Shown: positions 18,820-28,269 of the stretch, one piece after another
How positions within the stretch are numbered: position 1 is the first letter of the stretch
How the letters are laid out: the number at the start of each line of letters is the position of its first letter
Assembly: GCA_015272165.1 (NCBI GenBank)
Contig: JACYMF010000105.1
Coordinates: 1 to 64,000, forward strand
DNA: 64,000 nucleotides
Origin: Cyanobacterium sp. T60_A2020_053
GTDB taxonomy: Bacteria > Cyanobacteriota > Cyanobacteriia > Cyanobacteriales > Cyanobacteriaceae
Direction of reading: 5' to 3'
Program-made: the position numbers and the translations under genes
Notes under the pieces: generated by a model
Databases searched by the model: none
Told to the model about the DNA's origin: nothing
Seen by the model: the letters and a program-made list of their open reading frames with translations, nothing else

Positions 18820-18855
18820 GGGAAGAAAGGGAAGAAAGGGAAGAAAGGGAAGAAG
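18820..18855. repeat. Tandem 9-bp repeat (GGGAAGAAA)x4
   Basis: Four head-to-tail units of GGGAAGAAA, the last ending in G, follow gatC directly. This is a simple-sequence repeat prone to length change; nothing shows a function. Confidence 0.9.
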
Positions 18856-18976
18856 AGGGGGAAATGGTGATAATTACGCATTACTACCCTAAGTAGTTTG
18901 TAGCAATTAAGGACATTTTTCAGTATCATAGTATAGGTCAATATTGGATAAATGAAAAAATAAGTAAAAAATTATT

Positions 18977-19225
18977 ATGGTTAAACTACGCTTAAAGAGA
19001 TTAGGAAAAAAAAGAGAAGTAAGTTATCGTATTGTCGCTATTAATAGTCGTAACCGTCGTGACGGCAGAGCTTTAGAAGAATTAGGATTTTATAATCCTC
19101 GCACTGACGAAACCAGATTAAATGTGCCAGCAATAGTTACCCGTTTAAAAGATGGAGCTCAACCAACAGAAACTGTGCGCCGTATTTTAGACAAAGCTAA
19201 AGTTTTTGAACAGGTCAATGCTTAA
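18977..19225 (+). CDS. rpsP: 30S ribosomal protein bS16
   Basis: The 82-residue protein begins [20 protein letters not shown] and continues with [16 protein letters not shown], both diagnostic of bS16. It is an assembly protein of the small subunit. Its end overlaps the next gene by 8 bp, so the KH-domain protein is very probably translated by coupling to rpsP. Confidence 0.96.
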   Translation: MVKLRLKRLGKKREVSYRIVAINSRNRRDGRALEELGFYNPRTDETRLNVPAIVTRLKDGAQPTETVRRILDKAKVFEQVNA

Positions 19226-19631
19226 TAATCAATCATTATCGAATTTAGAAAACCATAACGCACCTGATTATGATGGGCTAATTCGTTTTTTGGTTGAACC
19301 ATTGTTAGAGTCTCCAGAGTTACTCAGCTTTAACTGTGAGTATCTGGCGAGTACCAAGAAGGTATGGATTCGTTTAGCCCTAGAAGATAAAGAAAAAGGT
19401 AAGATTTATGGTCGGGGGGGAAGAAATATTCAGGCAATTAGAACAGTATTACAAACTGCCGCCCAAATGGCTGGAGATAACTTGTACTTAGAAATTCATG
19501 AAGAAGAAGGTAGGGGAAGAGGGAGAAATAACTTTAAAGCAAATCCCCCCAATCTTGTTAGTGATTCTCCTCACCGCGCCCCTCAACCTCCCGTAAGAAG
19601 AAGAAGGGGAGTAGAAAAACCAATTATTTAA
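19218..19631 (+). CDS. khpA: KH domain RNA-binding protein KhpA
   Basis: The 137-residue protein contains one KH domain with the GxxG loop [15 protein letters not shown] (about residues 64-78). A basic, Arg/Pro-rich tail (about 95-137) extends beyond the usual 75-85-residue KhpA length; such tails occur in cyanobacterial forms. In other bacteria KhpA binds RNA broadly and affects division and translation. The frame is open from a TTG at 19206, but the ATG at 19218 overlaps the rpsP stop by 8 bp and is the natural start. The rpsP-khpA pairing is widely conserved. Confidence 0.9.
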   Translation: MLNNQSLSNLENHNAPDYDGLIRFLVEPLLESPELLSFNCEYLASTKKVWIRLALEDKEKGKIYGRGGRNIQAIRTVLQTAAQMAGDNLYLEIHEEEGRGRGRNNFKANPPNLVSDSPHRAPQPPVRRRRGVEKPII

Positions 19632-19641
19632 GTGAATATAC

Positions 19642-19669
19642 AGGCGTGGCAGGGCTACGCCTTTTTTTT
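19642..19669 (+). terminator. Rho-independent terminator after khpA
   Basis: The stem AGGCGT/ACGCCT encloses a 9-base loop and is followed by eight T residues. It ends the rpsP-khpA transcript and also overlaps the stop of the opposing DUF6761 gene. Confidence 0.85.
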
Positions 19670-19925
19670 AGTAATAGTCATGCTCTGGTTGCATTTGGGG
19701 CATTGCCAACTCAAAGTTAGATGGATCTCGCAAAAAACGAAAAGCCTCCTCCTCCAAGCGATGAATTAAGTAGGGTTCAACTAGATTCGTTTGACGTAAA
19801 CAAGCCAAGTATCCTTCCATATAAACTCTTAGTTCATCATAGCGACTGCCCCTAGCCCACAAATCTACCAGACCATCGGTTAATTTTTGATAGTATCTAA
19901 TTGCGGTTGTATCTGTTATTATCAT
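19668..19925 (-). CDS. DUF6761 family protein
   Basis: The 85-residue acidic soluble protein, beginning MIITDTTAIRYYQKLTDGLVDLW and continuing with YMEGYLACLRQTNLVEPYL, looks like the small cyanobacteria-specific family annotated DUF6761. It is mostly helical with no membrane segment or known motif. Function is unknown. It is a single gene facing khpA, and the terminator between them may serve both. Confidence 0.75.
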   Translation of the reverse strand: MIITDTTAIRYYQKLTDGLVDLWARGSRYDELRVYMEGYLACLRQTNLVEPYLIHRLEEEAFRFLRDPSNFELAMPQMQPEHDYY

Positions 19926-20111
19926 TATAATTTGGCTAGTTTTTCAAGATAAAATTTATGAAATACTGAGCTTTCATAATCTTATTTTAACTTGAAATGG
20001 CTAGTTATTAATGGGCAATGGATAAATGGATAATTGATAATTGACAATGAAAAACTATTAATTATCTTCCTTTCTCCCTCTGCTTCCCCTTCTCCCTTTC
20101 CACTATAAGAG

Positions 20112-20326
20112 CAGGGTGTTTTCAAAGTCAGGATCAAAATTGATTTGTTTTTGACAAGAAGACAATATAAGGATGATCCCCCCCAACCCCCCTTAAAAAG
20201 GGGGGAGATTCAGGGAGACAGGAGGATTTTTTACTATTAATTGATTTATTAGTAGTTAAAAACCTCTGAATTTCAGATTATTGGCTAGTTTGAGAAACTA
20301 ACATTTTTGAGAATGAAAACGCCCTG
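20112..20326. mobile_element. Family A miniature transposon, copy 1 (215 bp)
   Basis: The terminal inverted repeats are CAGGGTGTTTTCA on the left and the reverse complement of CAGGGCGTTTTCA on the right. A perfect 9-bp target duplication CTATAAGAG flanks it (20103-20111 and 20327-20335). It encodes no transposase and holds a CCCCCC/GGGGGG hairpin. It differs from the copy at 52786-53000 by only two bases. CAGGG ends with 8-10-bp duplications are reminiscent of the ISAs1 family, which is inference. It inserted at the stop codon of the permease gene, and the duplication preserved the TAG. Confidence 0.92.
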
Positions 20327-21154
20327 CTATAAGAGGTCAAGAAAAGCGCCCTTCACCCGATGAAAGAAAAACCAACCAAGAGCAAGAATGATTAAGCCAC
20401 TAGATAAACTCCAGAGATAATAATTAAGAGGAGGGGCGCTGTTTTGTAAACTAATCAAACGAAAACTCTCAATAATCGGCACAAGGGGATTAAACTTCAA
20501 AAAAGGTTGTATCCTTTCGGGTACAATGTCGACAGGATAAAAAACAGGGCTAGTAATCCACACCACAAAAGTAGCAATTTCATAGAAATAACCTAAATCA
20601 CGGAAGAAAACATACAAAGCCGACATTAACAAACCGATGCCTGTACAGACTAGAACAAGACAGAAAAAAGGAAAAAATAACAAAAAAACAGAGAAAAAAT
20701 TATCACTATTAATTAAAGTGACTATAATCAATAGGGGTAAAGAACCCACCACAAATTGAAAAATATTAACCCCAATCATAGCCAAAGGAAAAACCGCCGG
20801 GGGCAGATAAACCTTATTTAGTAAATCTCCATTACCCACAATGCTACCAAGGGCTTGGGTTGTAGAACTATTAAAAAAATTGGTCACCAATAAACCAGTG
20901 AAGGCCGCTAACATATAATTTAGAATAGAATCATTATAATAAGAAGCAAAAGCAGCCCCAAAAATAGCCGTGTATAAAGCCGTCATAGTAAGAGGATTTA
21001 AGAGTGACCAATAAACTCCTAAAAATGAACCACGATAACGGGTGTGGAGATTTTGGGGAATCAAGACCAAAAGTAATTCCCTATAACGGCGAAAACTTGT
21101 GGAAGAAAGGATTTTTAAGCATGATTGCTTAGATTTTCTCAAAGCGACACTCAT
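20327..21154 (-). CDS. ABC-2 type permease for polysaccharide / polyol phosphate export
   Basis: The 275-residue permease has six predicted membrane segments and the ABC-2 features RYRGSFLGVYWSLLNPLTMTALYTAIF (about residues 39-65) and VVWITSPVFYPVDIVPERIQPFL (about 197-219), typical of Wzm/TagG-type exporters. It would export O-antigen or teichoic-acid-like glycans with a Wzt-type ATPase, but that ATPase gene is not adjacent. The TAG stop lies inside the 9-bp target duplication of a miniature transposon, so the coding sequence escaped damage. Confidence 0.85.
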   Translation of the reverse strand: MSVALRKSKQSCLKILSSTSFRRYRELLLVLIPQNLHTRYRGSFLGVYWSLLNPLTMTALYTAIFGAAFASYYNDSILNYMLAAFTGLLVTNFFNSSTTQALGSIVGNGDLLNKVYLPPAVFPLAMIGVNIFQFVVGSLPLLIIVTLINSDNFFSVFLLFFPFFCLVLVCTGIGLLMSALYVFFRDLGYFYEIATFVVWITSPVFYPVDIVPERIQPFLKFNPLVPIIESFRLISLQNSAPPLNYYLWSLSSGLIILALGWFFFHRVKGAFLDLL

Positions 21155-21315
21155 AGATAATTAATGCTTGAAGATGATGAATTATTAATAATAAACAACT
21201 AATAATGACCTGACGAAGAAAATAAAAGTTTTTACTTTTTACTCAAAACTTACTCTCTCGAATGATTAAGATAAAGATACAATTAGCTTAACAGTATTAA
21301 TGTTAAAAACAAAAT

Positions 21316-21681
21316 ATGAGTACCGTGTTATTGGTTGAAGATAGTCAATCCACCAGAGAAGTGATGACAGAATTATTAAAGAAAAAAGGACTAACAGTTC
21401 GCAGCGCCCCCGATGGAGAACAGGCATTAGAATTAATAAAACAAATGATTCCTGATATAGTAGTATTAGATATAATTTTACCGAAGATGAACGGTTATGA
21501 AGTTTGTCGGCAAATAAAATCTAACCCCAAAACTAAAGAAGTACCTGTAATTATCTGTTCATCAAAAAAAGAAGATTTTGATCGTTACTGGGGCATGAAA
21601 CAGGGAGCGGATGCTTATATATCCAAACCGTTTCAAGCTAGTGAATTAGTTGCTACCATCAAGCAGTTATTAAGAAAGTAA
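21316..21681 (+). CDS. pilH: PilH-type response regulator
   Basis: The 121-residue single receiver domain has an acidic pair in LLVEDSQ (Glu8, Asp9), the phosphorylation site Asp in DIVVLDIILP (about 52), Ser in VIICSSK (about 81) and Lys in YISKPFQ (about 103). The phrase KKEDFDRYWGMKQGADAYISKP is characteristic of CheY-like PilH/PatA-associated regulators. With the next two genes it forms the pilH-pilI-pilJ order of cyanobacterial type IV pilus phototaxis clusters. The PatA-like partner PilG usually found upstream is not present here. Confidence 0.88.
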   Translation: MSTVLLVEDSQSTREVMTELLKKKGLTVRSAPDGEQALELIKQMIPDIVVLDIILPKMNGYEVCRQIKSNPKTKEVPVIICSSKKEDFDRYWGMKQGADAYISKPFQASELVATIKQLLRK

Positions 21682-21782
21682 ATTAGTGATCATCTTCCCT
21701 AATATTTTCTCATGATGAACAGATGATTGTTACTGAATGTAAAAAAATAATCAACTAACCACCCATAACTACAGTATTGACC

Positions 21783-22319
21783 ATGGTAGATAATCAAAAT
21801 TTCCCCGAATCTTTGGAAGATCAAGTTATTGACTTGAGCGCAGAAGAACAACTGCCCGTAGAAGCACCGGAGGGAGAATCACATCTTCGTTTTATTCTGC
21901 CCTCTGGAGATGAATTTGCCTTACCAGCACTGGGCATCAGGGAAATTATGCAACAAGAACCAGATAAAATAACTCCCATCCCTAATGCTTCTCCTCTACT
22001 GTTAGGTACCATAAACCTGCGGGGTGAAATTATCTGGGTGGCAGACTTGGGACAGTTTTTGGGTTATCCCAATCTATTGAATACTGATCGGGGAGAAGTT
22101 CCCGTCATTGCTGTGGAAGAGCAGGAAACAGTTTTAGGTTTAGCGGTACAATCATTAGGCGCGATCCACTGGTTAGAAGTGGAAAACTTACAAATACCTC
22201 AAGGAATGCCCGATCACATTGCCCCCTATGTACAAGGGGAATGGTTAGAGGGAAGAAATCATCGGGTCAGAGTATTAGACCATATAGCTATTCTACGATC
22301 CGCTCGTTGGGTAGCCTAG
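21783..22319 (+). CDS. pilI: CheW-like adaptor PilI
   Basis: The 178-residue protein has an acidic N-terminal tail (about residues 1-30) and one CheW domain with [25 protein letters not shown] and [22 protein letters not shown]. It would link the chemoreceptor PilJ to the histidine kinase. The frame opens at TTG 21777, but ATG at 21783 is the better start. It lies about 100 bp after pilH and 59 bp before pilJ on the same strand, which suggests an operon. Confidence 0.88.
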   Translation: MVDNQNFPESLEDQVIDLSAEEQLPVEAPEGESHLRFILPSGDEFALPALGIREIMQQEPDKITPIPNASPLLLGTINLRGEIIWVADLGQFLGYPNLLNTDRGEVPVIAVEEQETVLGLAVQSLGAIHWLEVENLQIPQGMPDHIAPYVQGEWLEGRNHRVRVLDHIAILRSARWVA

Positions 22320-22378
22320 TTGACGTTAAATTTTATTATTCAGTAAACCTACAATATAGCAGTGGACGGAGAAAACAA

Positions 22379-25003
22379 ATGGCATCGGAAAGCGACTACC
22401 AACAAAGATATGGACAGGCACAAAATGCTTATCTCGAAGGTGATTTAACTCTAGCTCAGAGTATCACAGATGACCTGATCATGGATTATCCTGATGACCC
22501 TACAATTTTACTACTAAAGGGGCATATTTGCTTACAGAGAGAAGACTTCAGTCAGGCGAAAATAAGTTATGAAGAAGTTTTAGATTTAACTGATCGCTCT
22601 GAGTTGGTCAATTTAGCTCAACAAGGTTTAGCCCAAATTGAAGAAGAACAAATCTATCCAGCGGAATTGGACGACCCTAATTTTGCCGATGAGATTGAGG
22701 AGTTAGATGAAGATGAAGTGGGGGATAATTGGACTAATAGCATTAATTTTGATAATTTGGATTGGGATGCTGAAGAATTAGAAGAAGAGGAGGTGGAAGA
22801 CCCGACCCTTCAGCAAAATAACCCCTTAAGGGAAGATACTCTGCCTAGAACCAGTGCTAATGAATCAGATTCCTTTAGTTTTGAAGATGAAGAATTGGAA
22901 GATGAAAAAACGGCTGCTAGTTTTGACCCCCCTTCTCGGTCTTTTGGTTTAGGGGTGGATAGTAATGATGATGATAGTGATTTCAATTTTCATCCCAAAG
23001 ACTTGGACTTGAGTTTCGATCAGGTTGATCTGAAAAAACGGGGTATTGACGATGTGCCTTCTGATGGGGATGAGACGGGCGCCCCCACCTTCGTTGTTTC
23101 TTCTGAGGAAGATTCAGAGTTGAGTGATTTGGAAAAAATGCTCACTAATACGGGGGGAGATATTTTCGATGATTTAGATGATGACTATGGGGATTATAGT
23201 TCTGCTCTTGAGCCTCTGACTTCTGGAGGGCGCACTTCACCGCTACCGCAAACCACTGGCAACAACGATGGTTCATTCATGGGGGATGATGATGATGACT
23301 TTTTCTTTGTGCCGGATGAGTTGGACGATATTCCCGATATTACAGCCGATGAGTTACCGGTATCAAGTATTTTTACTAAAGATCAAAGGAGTGAGAGTTA
23401 TGGGGACGATGATGATAGTGGTTTTGACGCTGATATTACCGGGAGTTTTGGTTTTGACAGCGAAAATTTATCCCTAGATATTGATGATGAGGAAATTGGC
23501 ACGGCACAAATTTCTCCTCAAATAGCTAGTTTGCCCACATCGGTCATTTTTGCTCCAGAGGTAGAAGTGCCAACGGGCAATTTATCCAAGTATTATAATT
23601 TACCTTTACTCTCTAAACAGTTGCTTCAGGGCGCGGTTACTGGTGTTGTCACTTTCATAGCGGTAATGGTTTTTAGTACCATTTTTGCTGGTTCTACGGA
23701 AGAAAATCGGGGACTATCTTTTGGTAATAAATTTTTACTAGGTTTGTTGACGGGGGTGAGTGCTGGGGCGATGACGACGGGCGCTGGTTATTTCCAAACT
23801 CGCCATATTAAGCGATATACTACGGAGTTGCAAAATCAGTTTGAGTCTATTTATCAAGGTAATTATGATGTGAAAATCACTATTTATTCCCAAGATGAAT
23901 TTGGCTCTTTGGCATCTAGTTTTAATCAGATGGCAAAAATGATCAAAACTACCACTGCTGAGGCTAGAAAAAGGGTAGAAGAAACAGAAAAAGCAAGGGA
24001 AGATTTACAAAAGCAAGTTATTCGCCTTTTGGATGACGTGGAGGGCGCTGCTAGGGGTGATTTAATGGTGAAAGCGGAAGTAACGGCGGATGTTTTGGGG
24101 GCGGTTGCTGATTCTTTTAACAATACTATTTTTAATTTGCGCAAAATCGTTCGTCAGGTGAAACAGGCGGCGGTGCAGGTGAATAAAGCGAGTACAGATA
24201 GTGAAGTATTTGCTCGAAATCAGTCTAGTGATGCGTTACGCATGGCGGAAGAGTTGGCGGTAACGCTCAATTCGGTACAGATGATGACTGATTCTATTCA
24301 GAGGGTAGCAGAAAACGCCCGGGAAGCGGAAGAGGTAGCGCGCTCCTCCAGTGTCACGGCATTAAAAGGTGGTGATGCGGTAGAAAGAACGGTAGCTGGG
24401 ATTTTACAGATTAGGGAAACGGTGTCAGAAACTACCCGAAAGGTAAAACGTTTGGCGGAGGCATCTCAACAAATTTCTACTATCGTAGCGGTAATTTCTA
24501 ACATTTCTTCTCGTACTAACCTTTTGGCGTTAAATGCTTCTATTCAGGCGGCGCGCGCCGGGGAAGCTGGTAGAGGTTTCGCTATTGTAGCGGATGAGGT
24601 GCGCCAGTTGGCGGATCGTTCTGCGAAATCTTTGCAAGAAATTGAGCAAATCGTATTACAAATTCAAACGGAAACTGGCTCAGTTATGACGGCCATGGAA
24701 GAAGGTATCCAACAGGTAAGGGATGTAACCGATCGTTCTGAACAGGCGAAACGGGCGCTGGAGGATATTATTCAAGTATCCAATCGTATTGATGCGTTGG
24801 TGCGCTCTATCACTGCTGACACAGACGAACAAAGGGAAAACTCACGGGGTGTAGCCAAGGTTATGCAGGCGGTAGAGTTAACCGCTCAAGCCACTTCCCA
24901 AGAGTCTCAGCGGGTGGCTGGTTCATTACAGAATCTGGTGGGTATCGCTAGAGATTTAATTTCTTCAGTGGAAAGGTTTAAAGTGGGGGATGATCGCTCT
25001 TAG
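22379..25003 (+). CDS. pilJ: Methyl-accepting chemotaxis protein PilJ
   Basis: The 874-residue receptor has an N-terminal helical repeat region, a long Asp/Glu/Ser-rich linker (about residues 95-405, very acidic) and two membrane helices (about 430-455 and 470-495). A HAMP domain (about 500-550) leads to a signalling domain with the conserved hairpin tip, [18 protein letters not shown]. No periplasmic sensory domain of normal size lies between the helices. The frame opens earlier at 22241 inside pilI, but ATG 22379 has a GGAG site at the right distance. It would control type IV pilus motility through a CheA-type kinase not in this window. Confidence 0.9.
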   Translation: MASESDYQQRYGQAQNAYLEGDLTLAQSITDDLIMDYPDDPTILLLKGHICLQREDFSQAKISYEEVLDLTDRSELVNLAQQGLAQIEEEQIYPAELDDPNFADEIEELDEDEVGDNWTNSINFDNLDWDAEELEEEEVEDPTLQQNNPLREDTLPRTSANESDSFSFEDEELEDEKTAASFDPPSRSFGLGVDSNDDDSDFNFHPKDLDLSFDQVDLKKRGIDDVPSDGDETGAPTFVVSSEEDSELSDLEKMLTNTGGDIFDDLDDDYGDYSSALEPLTSGGRTSPLPQTTGNNDGSFMGDDDDDFFFVPDELDDIPDITADELPVSSIFTKDQRSESYGDDDDSGFDADITGSFGFDSENLSLDIDDEEIGTAQISPQIASLPTSVIFAPEVEVPTGNLSKYYNLPLLSKQLLQGAVTGVVTFIAVMVFSTIFAGSTEENRGLSFGNKFLLGLLTGVSAGAMTTGAGYFQTRHIKRYTTELQNQFESIYQGNYDVKITIYSQDEFGSLASSFNQMAKMIKTTTAEARKRVEETEKAREDLQKQVIRLLDDVEGAARGDLMVKAEVTADVLGAVADSFNNTIFNLRKIVRQVKQAAVQVNKASTDSEVFARNQSSDALRMAEELAVTLNSVQMMTDSIQRVAENAREAEEVARSSSVTALKGGDAVERTVAGILQIRETVSETTRKVKRLAEASQQISTIVAVISNISSRTNLLALNASIQAARAGEAGRGFAIVADEVRQLADRSAKSLQEIEQIVLQIQTETGSVMTAMEEGIQQVRDVTDRSEQAKRALEDIIQVSNRIDALVRSITADTDEQRENSRGVAKVMQAVELTAQATSQESQRVAGSLQNLVGIARDLISSVERFKVGDDRS

Positions 25004-25404
25004 TTTGATATTATAGGCAGAGGCAAAGGTTTTAAGTAGAAGGTTTTGAGATTATTCAAATTTAATATTTATTCTTTGCTTTTGTCTAATATCTTATGAG
25101 GATAACTGATTACATTTACAGCGCTTTTTAATTGGGTAAACCACACCTTCCAATGGTGAGGGGTGCATCGCCCGATCTTTATAAGAAGAATTGTGGTTCA
25201 TTAATCTGAAAACTGCTGTAAGATAGATTGAATTACAATGACACTAGGTAATATGTACTAACATAACTAACATATTAAATACTCTCAATAAAGCGTTTCA
25301 TAATAAGGCTTATATAGTCAGTATTTTGAGTTCCTTGTTCCCCGAAAAAAGCCTAATTTTGGGGATTTTTAATGTTTGTACTATGTTTTAACCCTTATGA
25401 ATAA

Positions 25405-25433
25405 ATGTTTTTGATTTATTCAGCAAACCCTAA
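25405..25433. repeat. Family C end fragment
   Basis: The sequence TTTTTGATTTATTCAGCAAACCCTA matches the end of family C elements in inverted orientation. It directly abuts the MITE at 25434. I could not find its other end. Confidence 0.55.
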
Positions 25434-25603
25434 ATATCCCTGATCTGTCACTTTCCGATCAAGTTGCTTTAATAGATATAGTTTCAGCCATTTTTAAATT
25501 CTGATAATTGTTATTAGTTAAAAACTTCTGAAGTAGTTTAGTGATCAAGGTCTTGTAATTTCAGAATGGCAAATGTTTTCGGGTAGTGACAAAAGAGGGA
25601 TAT
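25434..25603. mobile_element. Miniature element with ATATCCCT ends (170 bp)
   Basis: The left end ATATCCCTGATCTGTCACT and the inverted right end ATATCCCTCTTTTGTCACT match at most positions over about 24 bp and enclose an AT-rich core without a frame. It is directly joined to a second element at 25601-25703 in the nrtA upstream region. Confidence 0.7.
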
Positions 25604-25703
25604 AGCGTTTTTCATAGTTACGAGGTACAAAAATAAAATTAAAGTTATTAGTTATTGTCATTAAAAGAATTAAGCGTACCTCGTAAGGATAGAAAATGCT
25701 ATA
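25601..25703. mobile_element. Miniature element with TATAGC ends, IS630/mariner-like (about 100 bp)
   Basis: Terminal repeats begin TATAGCGTTTTTCATA on the left and TATAGCATTTTCTATC on the inverted right, and both continue into TTACGAGGTAC, an 11-bp perfect internal match. TA at each boundary suits a TA-targeting transposase of the IS630 type (inference). It lies about 175 bp upstream of nrtA. Confidence 0.75.
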
Positions 25704-25877
25704 ATCTAAGCTTATCAAAAAAATATAAAATAGTAAAACGAAATTATAGACAAGGATTAATCCTAGCGATATACTATTTGCTATAGATAAAAGACAATCA
25801 TTATTGAGTTACAGATAGTCATAATGCTATGTCTGCTTATCAAAAATTAGATATACACATAGTAAAAGAGGTTTTAA

Positions 25878-27236
25878 ATGTCATACTTTTCTCGTCGTAA
25901 ATTTATGGTGACTGCAGGTATTTCAGCTGGAGCAGTTTTGCTCAAAGGATGTGCAGGAAATCCACCAGAACCACAAGGGAGCGATACAGGAACTACCACT
26001 CCAGCCACCCCAGCGCCCTCCGCCATCAGCCCAGAAATGATGCCAGAAACCACTAAAGTTAAACTCGGATATATACCTATCTTTGAATCAGCGCCCTTAA
26101 TTGTTGCTAAAGAAAAAGGCTTTTTTGCCAAATATGGCATGACAGAAGCAGAACTATCCAAACAAGCCAGTTGGGCTTCAGCCAGAGATAACGTCACCAT
26201 CGGTTCACAAGGAGGAGGTATCGACGGTGGACAATGGCAAATGCCCATGCCTCACCTCATGAGCGAAGGCATTATCACCAACGGCAACAAAGTACCTATG
26301 TACGTTTTAGCACAACTCATTACCCACGGTAACGGTGTCGCCGTAGCAGGGATTCATGCAGGAAAAGGATTACATTTAGACCTTAGCAACGCCGCCGATT
26401 ACATCAAAGGTTTTGCCAGTACCAACGGCAGAAAATTTAAAGCTGCCCACACCTTCCCCAACGTTAACCAAGACTTTTGGATTCGTTATTGGTTTGCGGC
26501 CGGGGGAATAAATCCAGATACCGATATTGATTTATTAGCAGTGCCTCCCGCCGAAACAGTACAAGGAATGCGTAACGGTACAATGGATGCTTTTAGTACA
26601 GGTGATCCTTGGCCCTATCGTATTATTGCTGATAAAATTGGTCACATGGCATGTTTAACGGCCCAAATTTGGAAATTTCACCCCGAAGAATATCTTGCCA
26701 TTCGTGCCGATTGGGTTGATCAAAATCCCAAAGCAACTAAAGCCGTTTTAAAAGGTTTAATGGAAGCCCAACAATGGTGCGATGATCCTAATAATCGAGC
26801 CGAATTAGTTACCATCGTCTCTGGTAGAAATTACTTTAATATTCCCGCAGAAGTTGTTACCCCTCCCTACAACGGAAATTACATCATGGGAGATGGACAA
26901 GCGGAAATAAAAGACTTCAAAATGGGACCTTTATATTGGAAAGACGACCTAGGTAGTGTCTCTTACCCTTATAAAAGTCATGATTTATGGTTTTTAACCG
27001 AAACCTTAAGATGGGGATTTCACGATGGCAAAATTAAAGATTTTGATCAAATCAAAAAGATTATTGACAAAGTAAATCGAGAAGATTTATGGAAAGAAGC
27101 AGCCACCGAAGCAGGATTTACAGCCGATATTCCAGCCACCACCTCAAGGGGAGTAGAAACATTCTTTGATGGAAAAACCTTTGATCCTGATAATCCCCAA
27201 GCCTATCTCGATAGCCTAGAAATTAAAAAAGTTTAA
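25878..27236 (+). CDS. nrtA: Nitrate ABC transporter substrate-binding lipoprotein NrtA
   Basis: NrtA binds nitrate and nitrite outside the plasma membrane and hands them to NrtB. The 452-residue precursor has a twin-arginine type signal ([10 protein letters not shown], residues 5-14) with lipobox LLKGC (Cys25), then a Pro/Thr-rich linker. The mature domain has [23 protein letters not shown] and [10 protein letters not shown], followed by [16 protein letters not shown] of the nitrate-binding pocket region. It is the first of four genes in order nrtABCD. No perfect NtcA site (GTA-N8-TAC) was seen in the 190 bp before the start. Confidence 0.95.
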   Translation: MSYFSRRKFMVTAGISAGAVLLKGCAGNPPEPQGSDTGTTTPATPAPSAISPEMMPETTKVKLGYIPIFESAPLIVAKEKGFFAKYGMTEAELSKQASWASARDNVTIGSQGGGIDGGQWQMPMPHLMSEGIITNGNKVPMYVLAQLITHGNGVAVAGIHAGKGLHLDLSNAADYIKGFASTNGRKFKAAHTFPNVNQDFWIRYWFAAGGINPDTDIDLLAVPPAETVQGMRNGTMDAFSTGDPWPYRIIADKIGHMACLTAQIWKFHPEEYLAIRADWVDQNPKATKAVLKGLMEAQQWCDDPNNRAELVTIVSGRNYFNIPAEVVTPPYNGNYIMGDGQAEIKDFKMGPLYWKDDLGSVSYPYKSHDLWFLTETLRWGFHDGKIKDFDQIKKIIDKVNREDLWKEAATEAGFTADIPATTSRGVETFFDGKTFDPDNPQAYLDSLEIKKV

Positions 27237-27273
27237 TAGCAATATTGATTTTGAGAAAAAAGAGGACTAAATT

Positions 27274-28113
27274 ATGACCACTTCCGTGAGAGTTTCTAGC
27301 AAAAAAAAGAGTAGTAACCCCGTTATAACTTTTTGGCAAAAGTATCAAGGAAACTTAATTCCCCCTATTATCGGCGTAATTGGATTTCTGTTCGTTTGGG
27401 AAATGGTTTCCCTACTGCCCGGTATGCGCTTACCCGGTCCAACGAGCCTATTTACAGAGGAACGCACTCGCATCCTGTTGCTATATCCTTTTTATGATCG
27501 AGGGGGTTTAGATAAGGGTTTATTTTGGCAAACTATGGCTAGTTTAGGCAGAGTTGCCCAAGGTTACTCTATTGCCGCTATCGTGGGAATTTCGACGGGA
27601 ATTGTCGTGGGTACAAACAAATTTTTAGACAAAGCCCTTGACCCTATTTTCCAATTTTTGCGCATGGTAGCGCCCCTCGCCTGGGTACCTATCGCGCTCG
27701 TTGCCCTACAACAAAACCAACCAGCAGCCATTTTCGTTATCTTTATTACTTCTGTTTGGCCTATTCTCATCAACACCACCGAGGGAGTAAAACAAATCCC
27801 TCAAGATTACATCAACGTACGAAAAGTATTACAGTTATCGAATAAAAACTTTTTCTTCAAAATCTTATTACCCTCAGCCTTACCTTACATTTTTACAGGG
27901 TTAAGAATTGGTATTGGTTTAGCATGGTTAGCAATTATCGCCGCCGAAATTGTCATGTCAGGTATTGTCGGCATTGGTTTCTTTATCTGGGATGCTTACC
28001 AACAAAACTATATCAGTGAAATTATTTTAGCCGTTATCTATATCGGTGCTGTCGGTTTAATTCTTGATCGTGCCATCGCCTATTTACAGAAAGTGATCGC
28101 CCCCGGGCGCTAA
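27274..28113 (+). CDS. nrtB: Nitrate ABC transporter permease NrtB
   Basis: The 279-residue permease forms the membrane channel. The sequence has an N-terminal helix (about 30-50), several more hydrophobic segments, and the coupling-loop EAA-type motif VRKVLQLSNKNFFFKILLPSALPYIFTGLRIGIGLAW (about residues 180-216). It follows nrtA by 37 bp. The stop overlaps an AGCGCCC/GGGCGCT motif, which encodes the final Gly-Arg. Confidence 0.94.
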   Translation: MTTSVRVSSKKKSSNPVITFWQKYQGNLIPPIIGVIGFLFVWEMVSLLPGMRLPGPTSLFTEERTRILLLYPFYDRGGLDKGLFWQTMASLGRVAQGYSIAAIVGISTGIVVGTNKFLDKALDPIFQFLRMVAPLAWVPIALVALQQNQPAAIFVIFITSVWPILINTTEGVKQIPQDYINVRKVLQLSNKNFFFKILLPSALPYIFTGLRIGIGLAWLAIIAAEIVMSGIVGIGFFIWDAYQQNYISEIILAVIYIGAVGLILDRAIAYLQKVIAPGR

Positions 28114-28155
28114 ATCAAGGCTTGTCATTACAAAACCCATTTGTTTTGAACTAGA

Positions 28156-28236
28156 AGGGGAAGCAGGGGAGAGGGGGAAGCAGGGAGATATTTATTTCAT
28201 TACTTCTTACTTCTTACTCATTCACCCTTTGCCCTT
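28156..28236. repeat. Inverted-repeat arm upstream of nrtC
   Basis: Purine-rich GGGGAAGCAGGGGAGA repeats are followed by GATATTTATTTCATTACTTC, a TTACTTC heptamer run and CATTCACCCTTTGCCC. The same sequence lies inverted at 30279-30393, beyond nrtC. Confidence 0.75.
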
Positions 28237-28269
28237 TTAACTTTTTAAATAAAAAATTGAGGAAAAAAG

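Noticed and set aside
25686-25877. NtcA-type operator upstream of nrtA
   Set aside because: GTA-N8-TTA is present near 25733, but no GTA-N8-TAC; the evidence is too weak to annotate a site.
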